From Neochlamydia sp. AcF84 (lineage in GTDB: Bacteria > Chlamydiota > Chlamydiia > Chlamydiales > Parachlamydiaceae), in NCBI RefSeq assembly GCF_011087585.1, contig NZ_VJOT01000040.1:1-64000 (forward strand): a DNA stretch of 64,000 nt. The letters are read 5' to 3'. Below the pieces are notes generated by a model that saw nothing but the letters and a program-made list of their open reading frames with translations, was not told where the DNA came from and did not search any database. Shown here piece by piece: positions 29,152 through 38,621 of this stretch; within the stretch, counting starts at the first letter, position 1; every line of letters starts with the position of its first letter. The translations under genes and the position numbers were made by a program.

Positions 29152-29763
29152 TTATAGAGACCTATTGGGATTCATGTTTTGCCAATGATAATGATCAATT
29201 TGGAAAGTTAGCATCAGTATAAGCAGGCGATAATCGATAGCCTGTTCGCGGAACAAAGTAGGATCTAGAATCTCCACCGTCCAATCATCTTTTAAGCTAA
29301 AAAAATGCCTCCATAGGTAGGCAAACACTTGATGGGTAGCAGGGTCGATAACTGTATATTTAGTGCCGCAAAGATTGATTTTTGCTGTAGCCGCATGATA
29401 GCCATCTGCCCGATATAGCTCGAAAATAGGGAAAAAGTGAACAATTTTTTCCTCTACTTTTCCTAATAATTGTTCGTCCCCATCATAAATGTCAAGACTG
29501 GCTCCCCAATTGAAAAAACTCATATAAGCTTTTGCTTGTAATTTATCATGGACATCATAAAACAAATAATGAGAAGCTCCTTCTTTCATATGTTTGCGGT
29601 GCACAACCCCCATCGGCTGATCTTTTGAGAGAATATCGAAGGTATGGGTAAGAGAAATCCAATGTTGTCTAATATAAAACTGCGAAGGAATGTCTTCAGC
29701 TTGAATGGTTAGCTTGCTAAAAGCTACAAAGAGAAATAGAAGGGTGATTAGCTTTTTTAGCAT
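29152..29763 (-). CDS. Secreted LURP-one/tubby-C-like protein
   Basis: The 203-residue protein begins with a clear signal peptide (basic MLKK, hydrophobic LITLLFLFVAF, cleavage near residue 22 after IQA). The mature part is an alternating beta pattern, FYIRQHWISLTHTFDI, QAKAYMSFFNWGASLDIYDG, LLGKVEEKIVHFFPIFELYR, INLCGTKYTVIDP, resembling the LURP-one-related or tubby-like fold used in scramblases and found in environmental bacteria. It has no obvious catalytic motif. It should be periplasmic or secreted. The family assignment is by eye and moderate. Confidence 0.6.
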   Translation of the reverse strand: MLKKLITLLFLFVAFSKLTIQAEDIPSQFYIRQHWISLTHTFDILSKDQPMGVVHRKHMKEGASHYLFYDVHDKLQAKAYMSFFNWGASLDIYDGDEQLLGKVEEKIVHFFPIFELYRADGYHAATAKINLCGTKYTVIDPATHQVFAYLWRHFFSLKDDWTVEILDPTLFREQAIDYRLLILMLTFQIDHYHWQNMNPNRSL

Positions 29764-30046
29764 GTGGCCTCCTTAGATAGAATGGTAAATAGCAAATGAG
29801 CTACCGACCATTTAAGTTTATTTCTTTTTAAAAGTCGATGAATTTTAATTGTTGTAGAGGGAGGCTCTAAAATTTAATGGGGGGTAGAAAAAATTAATTA
29901 GAAACTGTCTATGCAGGTCGTTAAGCTTGCTGTTTGCATTAAAATAATAGTTAGGGTGGTAGGCTTTTAGGTTGTTTTATAATCAAAAGTCACTTTATAA
30001 TCAGTTTTTCGAAAAGCGTTTATAGGATCAAGTAGGGAGCGAGTGC

Positions 30047-30304
30047 ATGAAATTTATTTTATATTTTATTTTCTTTGGTTTATTGTTTTACGTCATCGCT
30101 TTATACTTTCCTGAAGCATTCCAAACATTAGTTTCTTGGGCCGATAAAGTTTTTGCTTTTCTTCAAAATTTATTCATAGCAGCTATAGACAAAGTAAATT
30201 TAATGATGTCCACTCCTCCTGCCATTCCTGAACAACCTGTTCATTTGGAGGCTCCTCAAGAGCTAGCTTGCCTATGGAATTACCCTTCCCCCTCTAACTT
30301 ATAA
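30047..30304 (+). CDS. Small single-pass membrane protein
   Basis: The 85-residue product has an N-terminal hydrophobic segment (about residues 2-22, FILYFIFFGLLFYVIALYF) then an amphipathic stretch and a proline-rich polar tail. AGGGAG lies 10 bases before the ATG. No family is recognised. It could be a membrane-anchored peptide or a signal-anchored small protein. Confidence 0.5.
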   Translation: MKFILYFIFFGLLFYVIALYFPEAFQTLVSWADKVFAFLQNLFIAAIDKVNLMMSTPPAIPEQPVHLEAPQELACLWNYPSPSNL

Positions 30305-31154
30305 GCCTTTTGATTAATAATTCTATGGATTTATTCACGCCATATTGAAGGATTAGCTATTAATGAAGAGTGCCCTCTACGTAAGAGAATCTTAAAATAT
30401 CCCTGATAATTACGTTCTTTGCTCCCGATGAGTTCATCATAACCTTTGAACCCCCGATTTTCTACTATTTTAACGGAAAGGTTATCTCTACAGGTAGCTG
30501 TAGAATCAGGGCTTTTCCTGAGTAGCCTCATCTTGAAGCTTCTTCTTAAATAAGGAGTAATTTTCTCAAACGAAGGGATAGATTTTCTCTAGTAAATAAA
30601 TTGTAAATGCTTACCAAGGAAGAAAGCCTTGGGGTAAAGGATAGTGCCTTTGACAATCTTTCCTTAATGCTATAATAATTGCTTGCCATCGTGTGTTTTT
30701 TTATACCTAAAAGGATTGCCTCCTTTGCTGTAAGCTACTTCATCGCGAGCTTTTATAGTTTTCTATTCAAAACTTAATGAATGACTAGAGCTGCTATCTC
30801 TCGTACTTACCCCTCTTTTTCTTCTCTGGCTATCTTAAATAATTTGTTTCATACCAATTTTTTAGATGCATGATAAAACAGCTTGGTAAGATAAAATAAG
30901 GGGAAGGTAAGGTAGCCTTTTAAGCATATTATTGAGGGCGCCAAAACACGCTGTATGCTAGCCCTTAAATTCAAATTAGCATTTCTAACAGAACATAAAG
31001 TTTTCTAAAGCTATAGAGGTGCTAGTCAAAACAAACAAGGCTTTATTTCCTAAAAGAAAAGGTAAAATGGGTCGATTGGCTAACTAAAGCATTCAAACTT
31101 ACATCTCTGCATGTAATCAATTGCTCCTGCGTGTGCCTATCTCTCTATATAATT
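30305..31154. other. 850 bp spacer, nothing recognised
   Basis: No convincing gene, RNA or IS feature was found. A 66-codon minus-strand frame at 30331-30531 has no ribosome-binding site or family resemblance and is treated as chance. Confidence 0.4.
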
Positions 31155-31682
31155 TTAAAATGCATCTCGCTTTTGAAGATTTCCTCCAGAAGCATGGCAA
31201 GTAGGCCCTGGTTGAAAGCATGGAGCTAGTGTGAATTTTCCATACCGCGCCCTTTCAATACTTGCATATAGTTTTCTACCATTATAAGGAGTAAATATTC
31301 CATATATGGCCGCTAATTCCAGGCCAACCAAAGCAACAGGGGTCATTACAACTCTTAATAAATCTTGCCCAGCATCTTTCAATCTTCCTGGAAAGGAATA
31401 GGAGTTTTCTGCTTGTTTGCCTGTCCAGAAGTGGAAAAAGAAGCTAATTTCGCAACTCGATAAGCTGTATTTACTAAAGAGGCAAGCGAATGAACGATAA
31501 GGCGTACCCAGAATTAGTAGAAAACATTTAAATCTAACAGAATTTTTAGGCTCATTCCAATATTTTTGGCCTGTACTTGCATCAATTAAATATTTTGGAC
31601 CCCCATCCCTCCATTGTACGCTGTTAAAAGCTGGTTTCCAACTATTGATTAATTGAAAATTTGCTAAAGTTACGCTAGCCAT
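31155..31682 (-). CDS. Chlamydial conserved membrane protein, internally frame-damaged
   Basis: The 175-residue reading ends with GRLKDAGQDLLRVVMTP and IYGIFTPYNGRKLYASIERA, a strongly conserved-looking pattern I associate with a family of unknown function found in parachlamydial genomes. The segment from about residue 58 to 83 is out of place: in the neighbouring frame it reads LIVHSLASLVNTAYRVAKLAS, which joins both flanks smoothly. So one base seems inserted near 31503 and one T lost from a T run near 31436, restoring the frame. The protein made would have about 24 altered residues. Function unknown; there is a hydrophobic region near residues 110-130. Confidence 0.55.
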   Translation of the reverse strand: MASVTLANFQLINSWKPAFNSVQWRDGGPKYLIDASTGQKYWNEPKNSVRFKCFLLILGTPYRSFACLFSKYSLSSCEISFFFHFWTGKQAENSYSFPGRLKDAGQDLLRVVMTPVALVGLELAAIYGIFTPYNGRKLYASIERARYGKFTLAPCFQPGPTCHASGGNLQKRDAF

Positions 31683-32450
31683 TTATTATTCTCTTGTTAC
31701 TTAATAGTTAACTTATTGTTGTATAAATGATATAATAGTTAAACTTATTAATAAATGATTTTTTATATACGATACATTTGTTTCTTTTAAATAGATAAAA
31801 AAATAGTGGCCTACCTTAAGGCGTTGTTGCGTAAGCGGTCAAGGGGGATAAAAATGCTTAAAATCTTGATGCTCAGAAGATAATGTAGATCAGGAAATGC
31901 AGTAAATAGGAAAAAGAGCTATTTACAAGCATTTTTGGCTTTGCAGAGGCCCGCAGAATCGCATCTGAAGCTCGGCTTGCCCTGTGGCCGCTTACATTGT
32001 TGCTTAAATGGCATCTTATGCATAGTACCTCATGCCCTTTGTATCCCATCTCATCGAATTTAAAAAAGCATTAAAGGAAAAAACTTTATAAAATGCTCTT
32101 ATAGATTTAAATTTCTCAACGGTTAATTACAAATGAAGCATTTTTGCTCATACGTTAACAGAATAAAATGTAAGGGAGTGGCTCCTTGTTTACTGTTTAC
32201 TTAAAAAACCTCTAAAGATTATTCATTACACTCATGGCTTATAAAGCTTTACACAGAAGGCTTAAGGGATCAATTCATTAAGATTTTTTTAAATTTAATC
32301 GATGAAACAATAACATGTGCTTATGATTTCTGAAAGCCCTCTGCTTAGCTTAATCGCCCAAAAAAATTGATGAGTTAACTTGCAAGCTTACAGTAGGATG
32401 TGAAGTGGCATTAAGTTGTCCTCCTTTTCAATCACTCCCTTTGATATAGG
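31683..32450. other. Spacer containing a miniature element
   Basis: The 768 bp stretch has no gene. It carries the miniature inverted-repeat element at 31831-31995; the rest (32000-32450) shows nothing recognisable. Confidence 0.5.
31831..31995. mobile_element. IS66-derived miniature element (MITE), copy 1
   Basis: The 165 bp element begins GTAAGCGGTCAAGGGGG and ends CCCTGTGGCCGCTTAC, closely matching the termini of the IS66-type element at 41139-42685. It encodes nothing. It is flanked by GTTGTTGC on the left and ATTGTTGC on the right, an 8 bp target duplication with one mismatch, the size expected for IS66 transposition. The interior shares blocks with copy 2 (CTTGATGCT, AGCTATTT.CAAGCATTTTT, TTTGCAGA). 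Confidence 0.85.
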
Positions 32451-33578
32451 CTAATCTTTTGCCTGAGCTATACTTAGCGTCTTTCTTGCAAGTATCTGCG
32501 TTACAATATTATAGACGGTTAAAAGCATAAGAAAAGGATAACATACCTTTAAAATAGGGATTAGAAAAGCAGAAATGCCTGCGAATTGCAGATTGGCTAC
32601 AATGAATGTAGCAAGAAGGGTACCTATTAATGCTGTTTTGTAGCTAATTCTGTTCTGAAAAACTGTATGGCTAATAAAGTCTGCAAATGCATTCGAGAGA
32701 GCAATGGCGGTAGTTAGGCAAGCCAACGCAATGGTTGAGCATACCCAAATGCCTGCCGAAGGGCCTATTATCTTCATCGTAATGACTCCCAATAGCTGCT
32801 CGACGCTTTCTACTTTTAGTGTGGCGCTATGAAAAGAGGCAATATAACTAAAGCCTATATAAGTAATGGCTAAGAGAAAAGCACCTAGCGTACAAGATTT
32901 TAAGCCAATTTTCACTAGATTTTCTTGAGGATAAAAGGTAAGTGTGTTTTTTAAGGAATTAAAAATGATGGAAGAAAAGAACAAAGCTGCAAGCAAATCC
33001 ATGGTATTATAACCTTCTTTTAGCCCTTCTAAAAACACTGTTAAAGAGTGCTGCTTTTGAGGGGATAAGGAAGACATTTCAGCAGTTAGCAGCCCTTTAA
33101 TGATAATATAAGCTAAAGACCCTAATAATAGAGGCGTTAAAACCCATCCTAACCATTCCATGATATATCTTTTTTGATAAGTAAAGAAAAAGATAAGCCC
33201 ACAGGCAAGCGCGTTAAATGCTACAGGAGAGAAATCTCCTACAGACATTTTTATTGTAGAGGAGGCTAGAGCAATGCAACGGGGCAGTGAACCTAAAGGT
33301 CCTAATAAGGTAATGATAAACAAAGCTATTAAAAACCCTGGAAACTTTCCTAAAACTGCAAAATAACGTTTATGATCTCCCTCGAAAAGGAGCATGGCGA
33401 ATAATCCCCCAAAAGGTACAAGCACAGCCGTGATTAGTAAACCTAAAATAGCGAAAAATGTTTTGTCTTGAGCATAATGGCCGATAGCAAGCGGAAAGAT
33501 CACATTGCCTGCGCCGAAAAACATGGAAAACATCGCAAGGCCTGTCGCTATAGTTTTAAGATGAAGAGATATTCTCAC
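32451..33578 (-). CDS. brnQ: Branched-chain amino acid transporter BrnQ
   Basis: The 375-residue membrane protein starts with the BrnQ signature FSMFFGAGNVIFPLAIGHYA and shows about ten to twelve hydrophobic segments. LIVCS-family carriers take up Leu, Ile and Val with Na+ or H+. It is shorter than typical (about 430), mainly at the C-terminus, but the frame looks intact. Import of amino acids fits an auxotrophic intracellular bacterium. The gene stands alone between the MITE-bearing spacer and the diaminopimelate genes. Confidence 0.9.
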   Translation of the reverse strand: MRISLHLKTIATGLAMFSMFFGAGNVIFPLAIGHYAQDKTFFAILGLLITAVLVPFGGLFAMLLFEGDHKRYFAVLGKFPGFLIALFIITLLGPLGSLPRCIALASSTIKMSVGDFSPVAFNALACGLIFFFTYQKRYIMEWLGWVLTPLLLGSLAYIIIKGLLTAEMSSLSPQKQHSLTVFLEGLKEGYNTMDLLAALFFSSIIFNSLKNTLTFYPQENLVKIGLKSCTLGAFLLAITYIGFSYIASFHSATLKVESVEQLLGVITMKIIGPSAGIWVCSTIALACLTTAIALSNAFADFISHTVFQNRISYKTALIGTLLATFIVANLQFAGISAFLIPILKVCYPFLMLLTVYNIVTQILARKTLSIAQAKD

Positions 33579-34226
33579 CGTTTTAGCTCCCTATAAAATG
33601 GTCCCTCTATGAAAAAATTAAAGGGATATGATTTTTTATTATTTTTTTCGATCGACAATAAAGATAGATAAGAAAAGTTAGATGTGCGCGCAGCGCACCG
33701 CTGAGACACTCGATAAAAATAGTTCAGTAGAAACCAAACAAGATAAGATAAGATTTTTCATAAAAGCAAGGATAGTTGTTAATAAGCTATTAAGTCAAGC
33801 AATATTTATGTTCTTTCATTATCTTTGTTTTTCTAAAGTGTTGCTGTTTAAAGGATCGTATAAAAGAGGAGTAAAATATAGGCATGATTCTCTTAAGCTT
33901 GCTGTAAGAGCAGATAGGAGTGCAAATGCTGGAAGGAAACTACTGGGAGGAAGGGCTAGCCTGAGCCCATGGATGGCGAGAAATTTAAGGAAAAATGAAA
34001 TATTATCTATAACTTATTTGCTAAAAATATTAAATAAAAAAGCAAGTATAGCTTGCTCCAGGCTAAAGGCAAAGAGAGCAGTAATATAAAAAGTATTTTA
34101 TTCCTATCGCAGAGAAAGGCTAGCATACGGCCTTGCCACCCATTCTCTTAAATAAGCTGGTCCAAACCCGCTATGAATAAAGAGGCGCAATGTTTTGCTA
34201 ACTTTAAAGATACAAAAGAGACTCAT
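33579..34226. other. Spacer with a doubtful 135-codon frame
   Basis: A frame at 33682-34089 (+) has no family resemblance and an unusual composition rich in Lys, Arg and Ala. Its start lies in an inverted repeat (GTGCGC-GCA-GCGCAC, about 33683-33697). I regard it as unproven. Nothing else is recognisable. Confidence 0.35.
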
Positions 34227-35411
34227 TTAGCATACAAACGGCTTTTTTAATCTATCTATAGCTAACATAATATTATTGCGTGCTCCAAAAGCTGTAAAAC
34301 GTATAAATCCTTCTCCTGAGGGGCCAAAGCCTGAGCCAGGTGTGGTAATGATATGATAGTTTTCAAGTAAAGCTTGAAAAACCTCCCAAGATTTGCGATT
34401 TTTAAACCGTACCCACAGGTAAGGGGCGTTAGTCCCGCCATACACTTCCCACCCTTGCTGCTCAAGAGCTGTTTTGATGAGCTGAGCATTTTCCAGGTAA
34501 AGCTGGCAGGTTTTCTTCACTTCTTGGAGACCTCTATCTTCAAGAACGGCCATCCCACCGCGCTGAGCTATATTAGAGGCTCCATTGAAAATAGTAGTAG
34601 TCAGGCGTTGCCAATCTACATTTACTGGGGTCCCATCTTCATATTTTAAGGCTTGCGGAATGATGGTCCAGCCAAGGCGTACCCCAGTGAAGCCTGCAAG
34701 CTTAGAAAAAGAGCTTACTTCGATGGCCACTTCTTTTGCGCCTGGGATTTCAAAGATAGATTTGGGTAAAGAAGAGTCTTGTATAAAGTTGGCATAGGCA
34801 GAATCAAATAAGATAATCGTTTGATTGCTTTTTGCAAAGTCAACTAATCTGGTTAATTGATCTTTTGTAGCTACAGCTCCTGTAGGGTTATTGGGGGAAC
34901 AAAAGTAAATGATGTCTGTGCGAGGCGTTCTTTCTAAGTCGGGAAAAAAATTATTCTCAGGAGCACAAGGCATGTAAACAATATTACTTACTCCTTGGAT
35001 AATACTGCCATCTACATAAACAGGATAAGCTGGATCTTGAATAGCTACCGATACATGTTTTCCTAAAAGCATCTGAAGGCGGCCTATATCGCACTTGGCA
35101 CCATCAGAAACAAATACCTCCGAAGAGGAAATGCGATTAAAATAAAGTTGGGAAGCAATACGCTCGCGAAGCTCATTAAGTCCTTGCTCAGGCCCATAGC
35201 CACTATAACCTTGAATGGTTCCCAATTTTATAGCTTCTTGGGACATGGCATGGGCAATAGAAGAAGGAATGGGCTCTGTTGTATCACCAATTCCTAGGCT
35301 GATCACCTCTGCTTGAGGATGATCAGAAATAAATTTAAGCTTACGTTTCTGGATTTCAGGAAATAAATATCCGTTACTAAGCTTTGCCAAATTAGCGTTT
35401 CTTTTTATCAT
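34227..35411 (-). CDS. dapL: LL-diaminopimelate aminotransferase
   Basis: The 394-residue fold-type I PLP enzyme converts tetrahydrodipicolinate directly to LL-diaminopimelate. It shows GIGDTTEPIP at the N-terminus, GYSGYGPEQGLNELRE, SPNNPTGAVA and SSFSKLAGFTGVRLGW, with the PLP lysine at 237. The DapL route is characteristic of Chlamydiae and plants. The gene lies 4 bp after asd on the same strand, forming a lysine/peptidoglycan-precursor operon (asd then dapL). Confidence 0.95.
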   Translation of the reverse strand: MIKRNANLAKLSNGYLFPEIQKRKLKFISDHPQAEVISLGIGDTTEPIPSSIAHAMSQEAIKLGTIQGYSGYGPEQGLNELRERIASQLYFNRISSSEVFVSDGAKCDIGRLQMLLGKHVSVAIQDPAYPVYVDGSIIQGVSNIVYMPCAPENNFFPDLERTPRTDIIYFCSPNNPTGAVATKDQLTRLVDFAKSNQTIILFDSAYANFIQDSSLPKSIFEIPGAKEVAIEVSSFSKLAGFTGVRLGWTIIPQALKYEDGTPVNVDWQRLTTTIFNGASNIAQRGGMAVLEDRGLQEVKKTCQLYLENAQLIKTALEQQGWEVYGGTNAPYLWVRFKNRKSWEVFQALLENYHIITTPGSGFGPSGEGFIRFTAFGARNNIMLAIDRLKKPFVC

Positions 35412-35415
35412 ATCA

Positions 35416-36492
35416 TCAGCTTCTTATATAACCTTGTTGATAGATTAGCTCGGCAGTTAAGATTCCACCGCCAGCTGCTCCTCGAATCGTGTTGTGAGAA
35501 AGAGCTGTAAAACGGTAATGGAAAAGAGGGCATTCTCTTAAGCGTCCTGCTACTACAGACATTCCATTGCCTTCAAGTCTATCTAAACGCGGCTGAGGCC
35601 GATCTTTCTCATCATGATAAACAAGAGGACAAAGGGGAGCAGAGGGTAGATGAAGCTCCTGAGGGGCCCCTTTAAAAGCCTGCCAAGCTTGTAAAATATC
35701 TTCTAAGGAGGGTTTAGTAGCAAATTCTACTGCAACGCATGCCATATGACCATCTAATACTGGAACGCGATTACAGGTTATAGAGAGCGAAATACCTAAA
35801 GCATTGACAATCTTATCCTCTTGAATGTTTCCCCAGATTTTTAAAGGCTCGCTTTCAGATTTTTGTTCTTCGCCTTCAATATAAGGAATAATATTATCTT
35901 GGATAGCATAGGATGGGACCCCTGGATATCCAGCTCCACTTACGGCTTGCAGGGTAGTCACCATTAGTTTTTTAACCTGGAACTTTTGATGTAAAGGTTG
36001 TAAAGGAATCATATAGCTTTGAAGGGAGCAATTCGGTTTGACAACAATGCAGCCTTGCCCCCAACCTCGATTCTTTTGCTGTTTTCTAATCATGCTTAGA
36101 TGATGAGCATTGATTTCCGGGATTAGAATGGGAACATCAGGAGTGTTACGGTGATAAGAAGCATTAGACATAACCGGTAAGCCAGCCGCCGCATAACTCT
36201 CTTCATATAGCTTAGCAATAGGAGAGGCAACAGCTGAAAAAACGAGGCTACAATTGCGTTTGCATTGCTCAATATTCTCTATAGAATAGACGGGAAGCTT
36301 TCCGTGTGTTTCGCTAAGAGGCGTATTAGGAAGCCAGCGATTCTGAACTGCTTCTGCATAGCTTTTACCAGCCGACTGCTTGGATGAAGCTAGGAAAACC
36401 ACTTCAAACCAGGGGTGCTTAGACAGTAATTGTAGATATTGCTGGCCAACCATACCTGTTGCACCTAAAATGCCTACAGGAATTTTTTTCAT
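35416..36492 (-). CDS. asd: Aspartate-semialdehyde dehydrogenase
   Basis: The enzyme reduces aspartyl phosphate to the semialdehyde for diaminopimelate, threonine and methionine synthesis. It has the NADP-binding GILGATGMVGQ, the catalytic Cys in KPNCSLQSY (residue 155 from the chosen start) and VPVLDGHMACVAVE. The start at 36492 was chosen over an upstream one at 36531 because AGGA sits nine bases before it and the protein then begins MKKIPVGILGATG, as usual for the family; length is 358 residues. It is the first gene of the asd-dapL pair. Confidence 0.93.
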   Translation of the reverse strand: MKKIPVGILGATGMVGQQYLQLLSKHPWFEVVFLASSKQSAGKSYAEAVQNRWLPNTPLSETHGKLPVYSIENIEQCKRNCSLVFSAVASPIAKLYEESYAAAGLPVMSNASYHRNTPDVPILIPEINAHHLSMIRKQQKNRGWGQGCIVVKPNCSLQSYMIPLQPLHQKFQVKKLMVTTLQAVSGAGYPGVPSYAIQDNIIPYIEGEEQKSESEPLKIWGNIQEDKIVNALGISLSITCNRVPVLDGHMACVAVEFATKPSLEDILQAWQAFKGAPQELHLPSAPLCPLVYHDEKDRPQPRLDRLEGNGMSVVAGRLRECPLFHYRFTALSHNTIRGAAGGGILTAELIYQQGYIRS

Positions 36493-36635
36493 ATAAGTTT
36501 TCCTAAAGTGAATAGGAGAAATTATAAACAATAGGGCTATTTTTAGAAATATGAGAATAGACTTTTTTGGTCACAAGACTATATTTAAATTAGATGAGTG
36601 AAGAAGTGAATTTCAATGAATTTCTCTCCTTCGTC

Positions 36636-36797
36636 GTAAGCGATCGAAAAGGGGAGGATTAACTAAGGCCTTGATGCTAAGAAAATAATGTTAATCAGAA
36701 AGTCCAATAAATAGAAAAGACAGCTATTTGCAAGCATTTTTTATTTTGCAGATGTTCTCAGAAACCCTTAAGCTGGGTCTACCTCGTGGTCGCTTAC
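36636..36797. mobile_element. IS66-derived miniature element (MITE), copy 2
   Basis: The 162 bp element begins GTAAGCGATCGAAAAGGGG and ends CTCGTGGTCGCTTAC and is colinear with copy 1 at 31831-31995. Flanks are CCTTCGTC on the left and CCCTCGTC on the right, again an 8 bp duplication with one mismatch. It codes for nothing and lies in the spacer upstream of asd. Confidence 0.85.
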
Positions 36798-37159
36798 CCC
36801 TCGTCTAGGTCTAGTGTTCCTTGTAAATTAACTAAGTAACATAAGCAAACATGTTCATGTTTTAGACTTGAAAGTAAGGGTTTACTTATCTTTAGGCAAT
36901 TTTGCTATTGAAAAACAAGGTTAAAAAATAAAAAAATTTTTGAAATGCCTCAGACAGATAATAGAACGGCTTTTCTAATTTACAGATTCTAACATATTTC
37001 ACCCTCAAGTGCCAAAACTGATGCTTACTAATAGGATCTGTATGTGGGATATCAGCATGATTGTTAAGAAAAAGTAGTTGACAAGGACCGAAAAAAATAA
37101 TTAGCCTATTTATTAAAATTTACTACAAACCTAAATTTTAAGCTATTAAGGCTGGCAAT
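36798..37159. other. Spacer upstream of the oxygenase gene
   Basis: The A+T-rich 362 bp has no recognisable gene. It should hold the promoter for the oxygenase gene at 37160. Confidence 0.4.
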
Positions 37160-38398
37160 ATGAGCTCTCCCATCCATCTTCAAGGCGATCCCTCTACCAT
37201 TCCACCGGTAGATCTACCTCATCCTTCTTTAGTTGTGCAAAGTGTGGCTGAAGAAAGTAGCCTTACGGATTCATTAGCGAAAAAAAGTGAAGCCGACGAA
37301 TTCTTAGATTCCCGATTAGTGGTAAATACGGAAGTTTTAATCGATGATGCCCCTATCCCTTTATTTGATCTGTGTATCTTTGAGCAGGCTCAGGGAGAGA
37401 AAAGAAAAGAGCTTATCAAGCAATTTGGCGATGGACTTAAGAATATAGGGTTTGTGGCATTTAAGGTGGAAGCCCTACAGCCTTTAATTGAAGCTGCCTA
37501 CCTTGAGATGGAAAAATACTTTAATCAGCCTCTAGAAGATAAAATGAGAGATTGCCAGGAAGACCCTTCCATAGGCTTTTCTCCCCAAGGGCGAGAGACA
37601 GCTGCAGGAGCTTGCCATCCCGATCTTAAAGAGACCTTTTCTATCCCTCCCCATTTTAAGGAGTGGCCTGCGAATCGCTCAAAATTTCAAGAGATAATGT
37701 CTCTTTACCATCAGCAATTTACCAAGTTGGCCACTTTGTTCATGGGATATCTAGCTGAGTATTTAAATGAGCCATCAAAAAATATCCTTACGCCTGCTAG
37801 GAGTGGAAATCATTTATTGCGGTTAGTTCATTATCCTGCCCTCAAAGCTGAAGATGATCCTCAAGCAGTGTGGGCGAGTGCGCACAAAGACCTGAATGTC
37901 TTAACTTTATTTCCTTCTTCTAAAGTCCCTGGATTACAAGTCATGACCCAAGAAGGAGAATGGAAGCATGTGAATATTCCTAAAGGTTATATCCTGATCA
38001 ATACGGGAGAACAGTTATACTATAAAACTGCTGGATTGATGCGCGCCTCTCGTCATCAAGTTATCAATCCAGGAGGTCTATATGCGCGGCAGCGACGTTT
38101 TGCTAGTAGCTTTTTTTTCTCATGGCCTGCTAATTTTTCTTTAACACCCTTTGTAGGCTGTTTAAATCAAGTGATAGCTGATATGCCTGAGGTAGAAAAA
38201 GAAGAATATATGAAAGGTTTTCCTGAGATGACTGTCCAAGAATGCTTGGAAGTACGCCTGATAGAAATGCGTATTATTCTTGAGCCTTCGGAGGAGCTAG
38301 TCAAAAATTTACGCCAAAAAGGCCTATTAAAAATGCCTCCTCACGAGCTTATTGCCCTTTATCCTTCCATTTTTTCAGATGAACAAAAAGAGACTTAA
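37160..38398 (+). CDS. 2-oxoglutarate/Fe(II)-dependent oxygenase (isopenicillin N synthase-like)
   Basis: The 412-residue protein has a 60-residue polar leader followed by the DIOX_N-like domain (IPLFDLCIF ... GLKNIGFVAFKV) and the double-stranded beta-helix core. The iron ligands are H242 and D244 in SAHKDLNVLTLF and H299 in ASRHQVIN. The 2-oxoglutarate-binding Arg is probably R313 in RRFASSFFF, where the usual RxS serine appears as Ala. The substrate is unknown; this superfamily includes small-molecule oxidases and hormone-metabolising enzymes of plants and fungi. No gene cluster surrounds it. A candidate terminator follows at 38462-38505. Confidence 0.85.
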   Translation: MSSPIHLQGDPSTIPPVDLPHPSLVVQSVAEESSLTDSLAKKSEADEFLDSRLVVNTEVLIDDAPIPLFDLCIFEQAQGEKRKELIKQFGDGLKNIGFVAFKVEALQPLIEAAYLEMEKYFNQPLEDKMRDCQEDPSIGFSPQGRETAAGACHPDLKETFSIPPHFKEWPANRSKFQEIMSLYHQQFTKLATLFMGYLAEYLNEPSKNILTPARSGNHLLRLVHYPALKAEDDPQAVWASAHKDLNVLTLFPSSKVPGLQVMTQEGEWKHVNIPKGYILINTGEQLYYKTAGLMRASRHQVINPGGLYARQRRFASSFFFSWPANFSLTPFVGCLNQVIADMPEVEKEEYMKGFPEMTVQECLEVRLIEMRIILEPSEELVKNLRQKGLLKMPPHELIALYPSIFSDEQKET

Positions 38399-38461
38399 TC
38401 ATTCAAGTTTAAAAGATAAAAAAAAGAAAAAGCTAACTTACACAAGCTTATGAGTAAAAAC

Positions 38462-38505
38462 AGGAAAATAAGTTGTTTGCTCCTCTTATTTCCTTTTGGT
38501 TTTTC
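38462..38505 (+). terminator. Likely Rho-independent terminator
   Basis: AGGAAAATAAG pairs with CTTATTTCCT (one bulged base) and TTTGGTTTTT follows. It lies about 65 bases after the oxygenase stop. Confidence 0.5.
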
Positions 38506-38621
38506 TTAAAAAATTTGTTTTAATTTTTTAAAGCTGCTTTTTTAAGCCAGTGAGAAGATGAGCTAAAACAACGCTGTTTAAAAAATCTAGTGAAATCCAT
38601 TATTGTTGGGAGGAAAGGCCT

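Noticed and set aside
30331-30531. Minus-strand 66-codon frame
   Set aside because: Too short, no start signal, no resemblance to a known family.
33682-34089. Plus-strand 135-codon frame
   Set aside because: Composition and start context are not gene-like, no conserved motif. Kept only as a note in the spacer entry.
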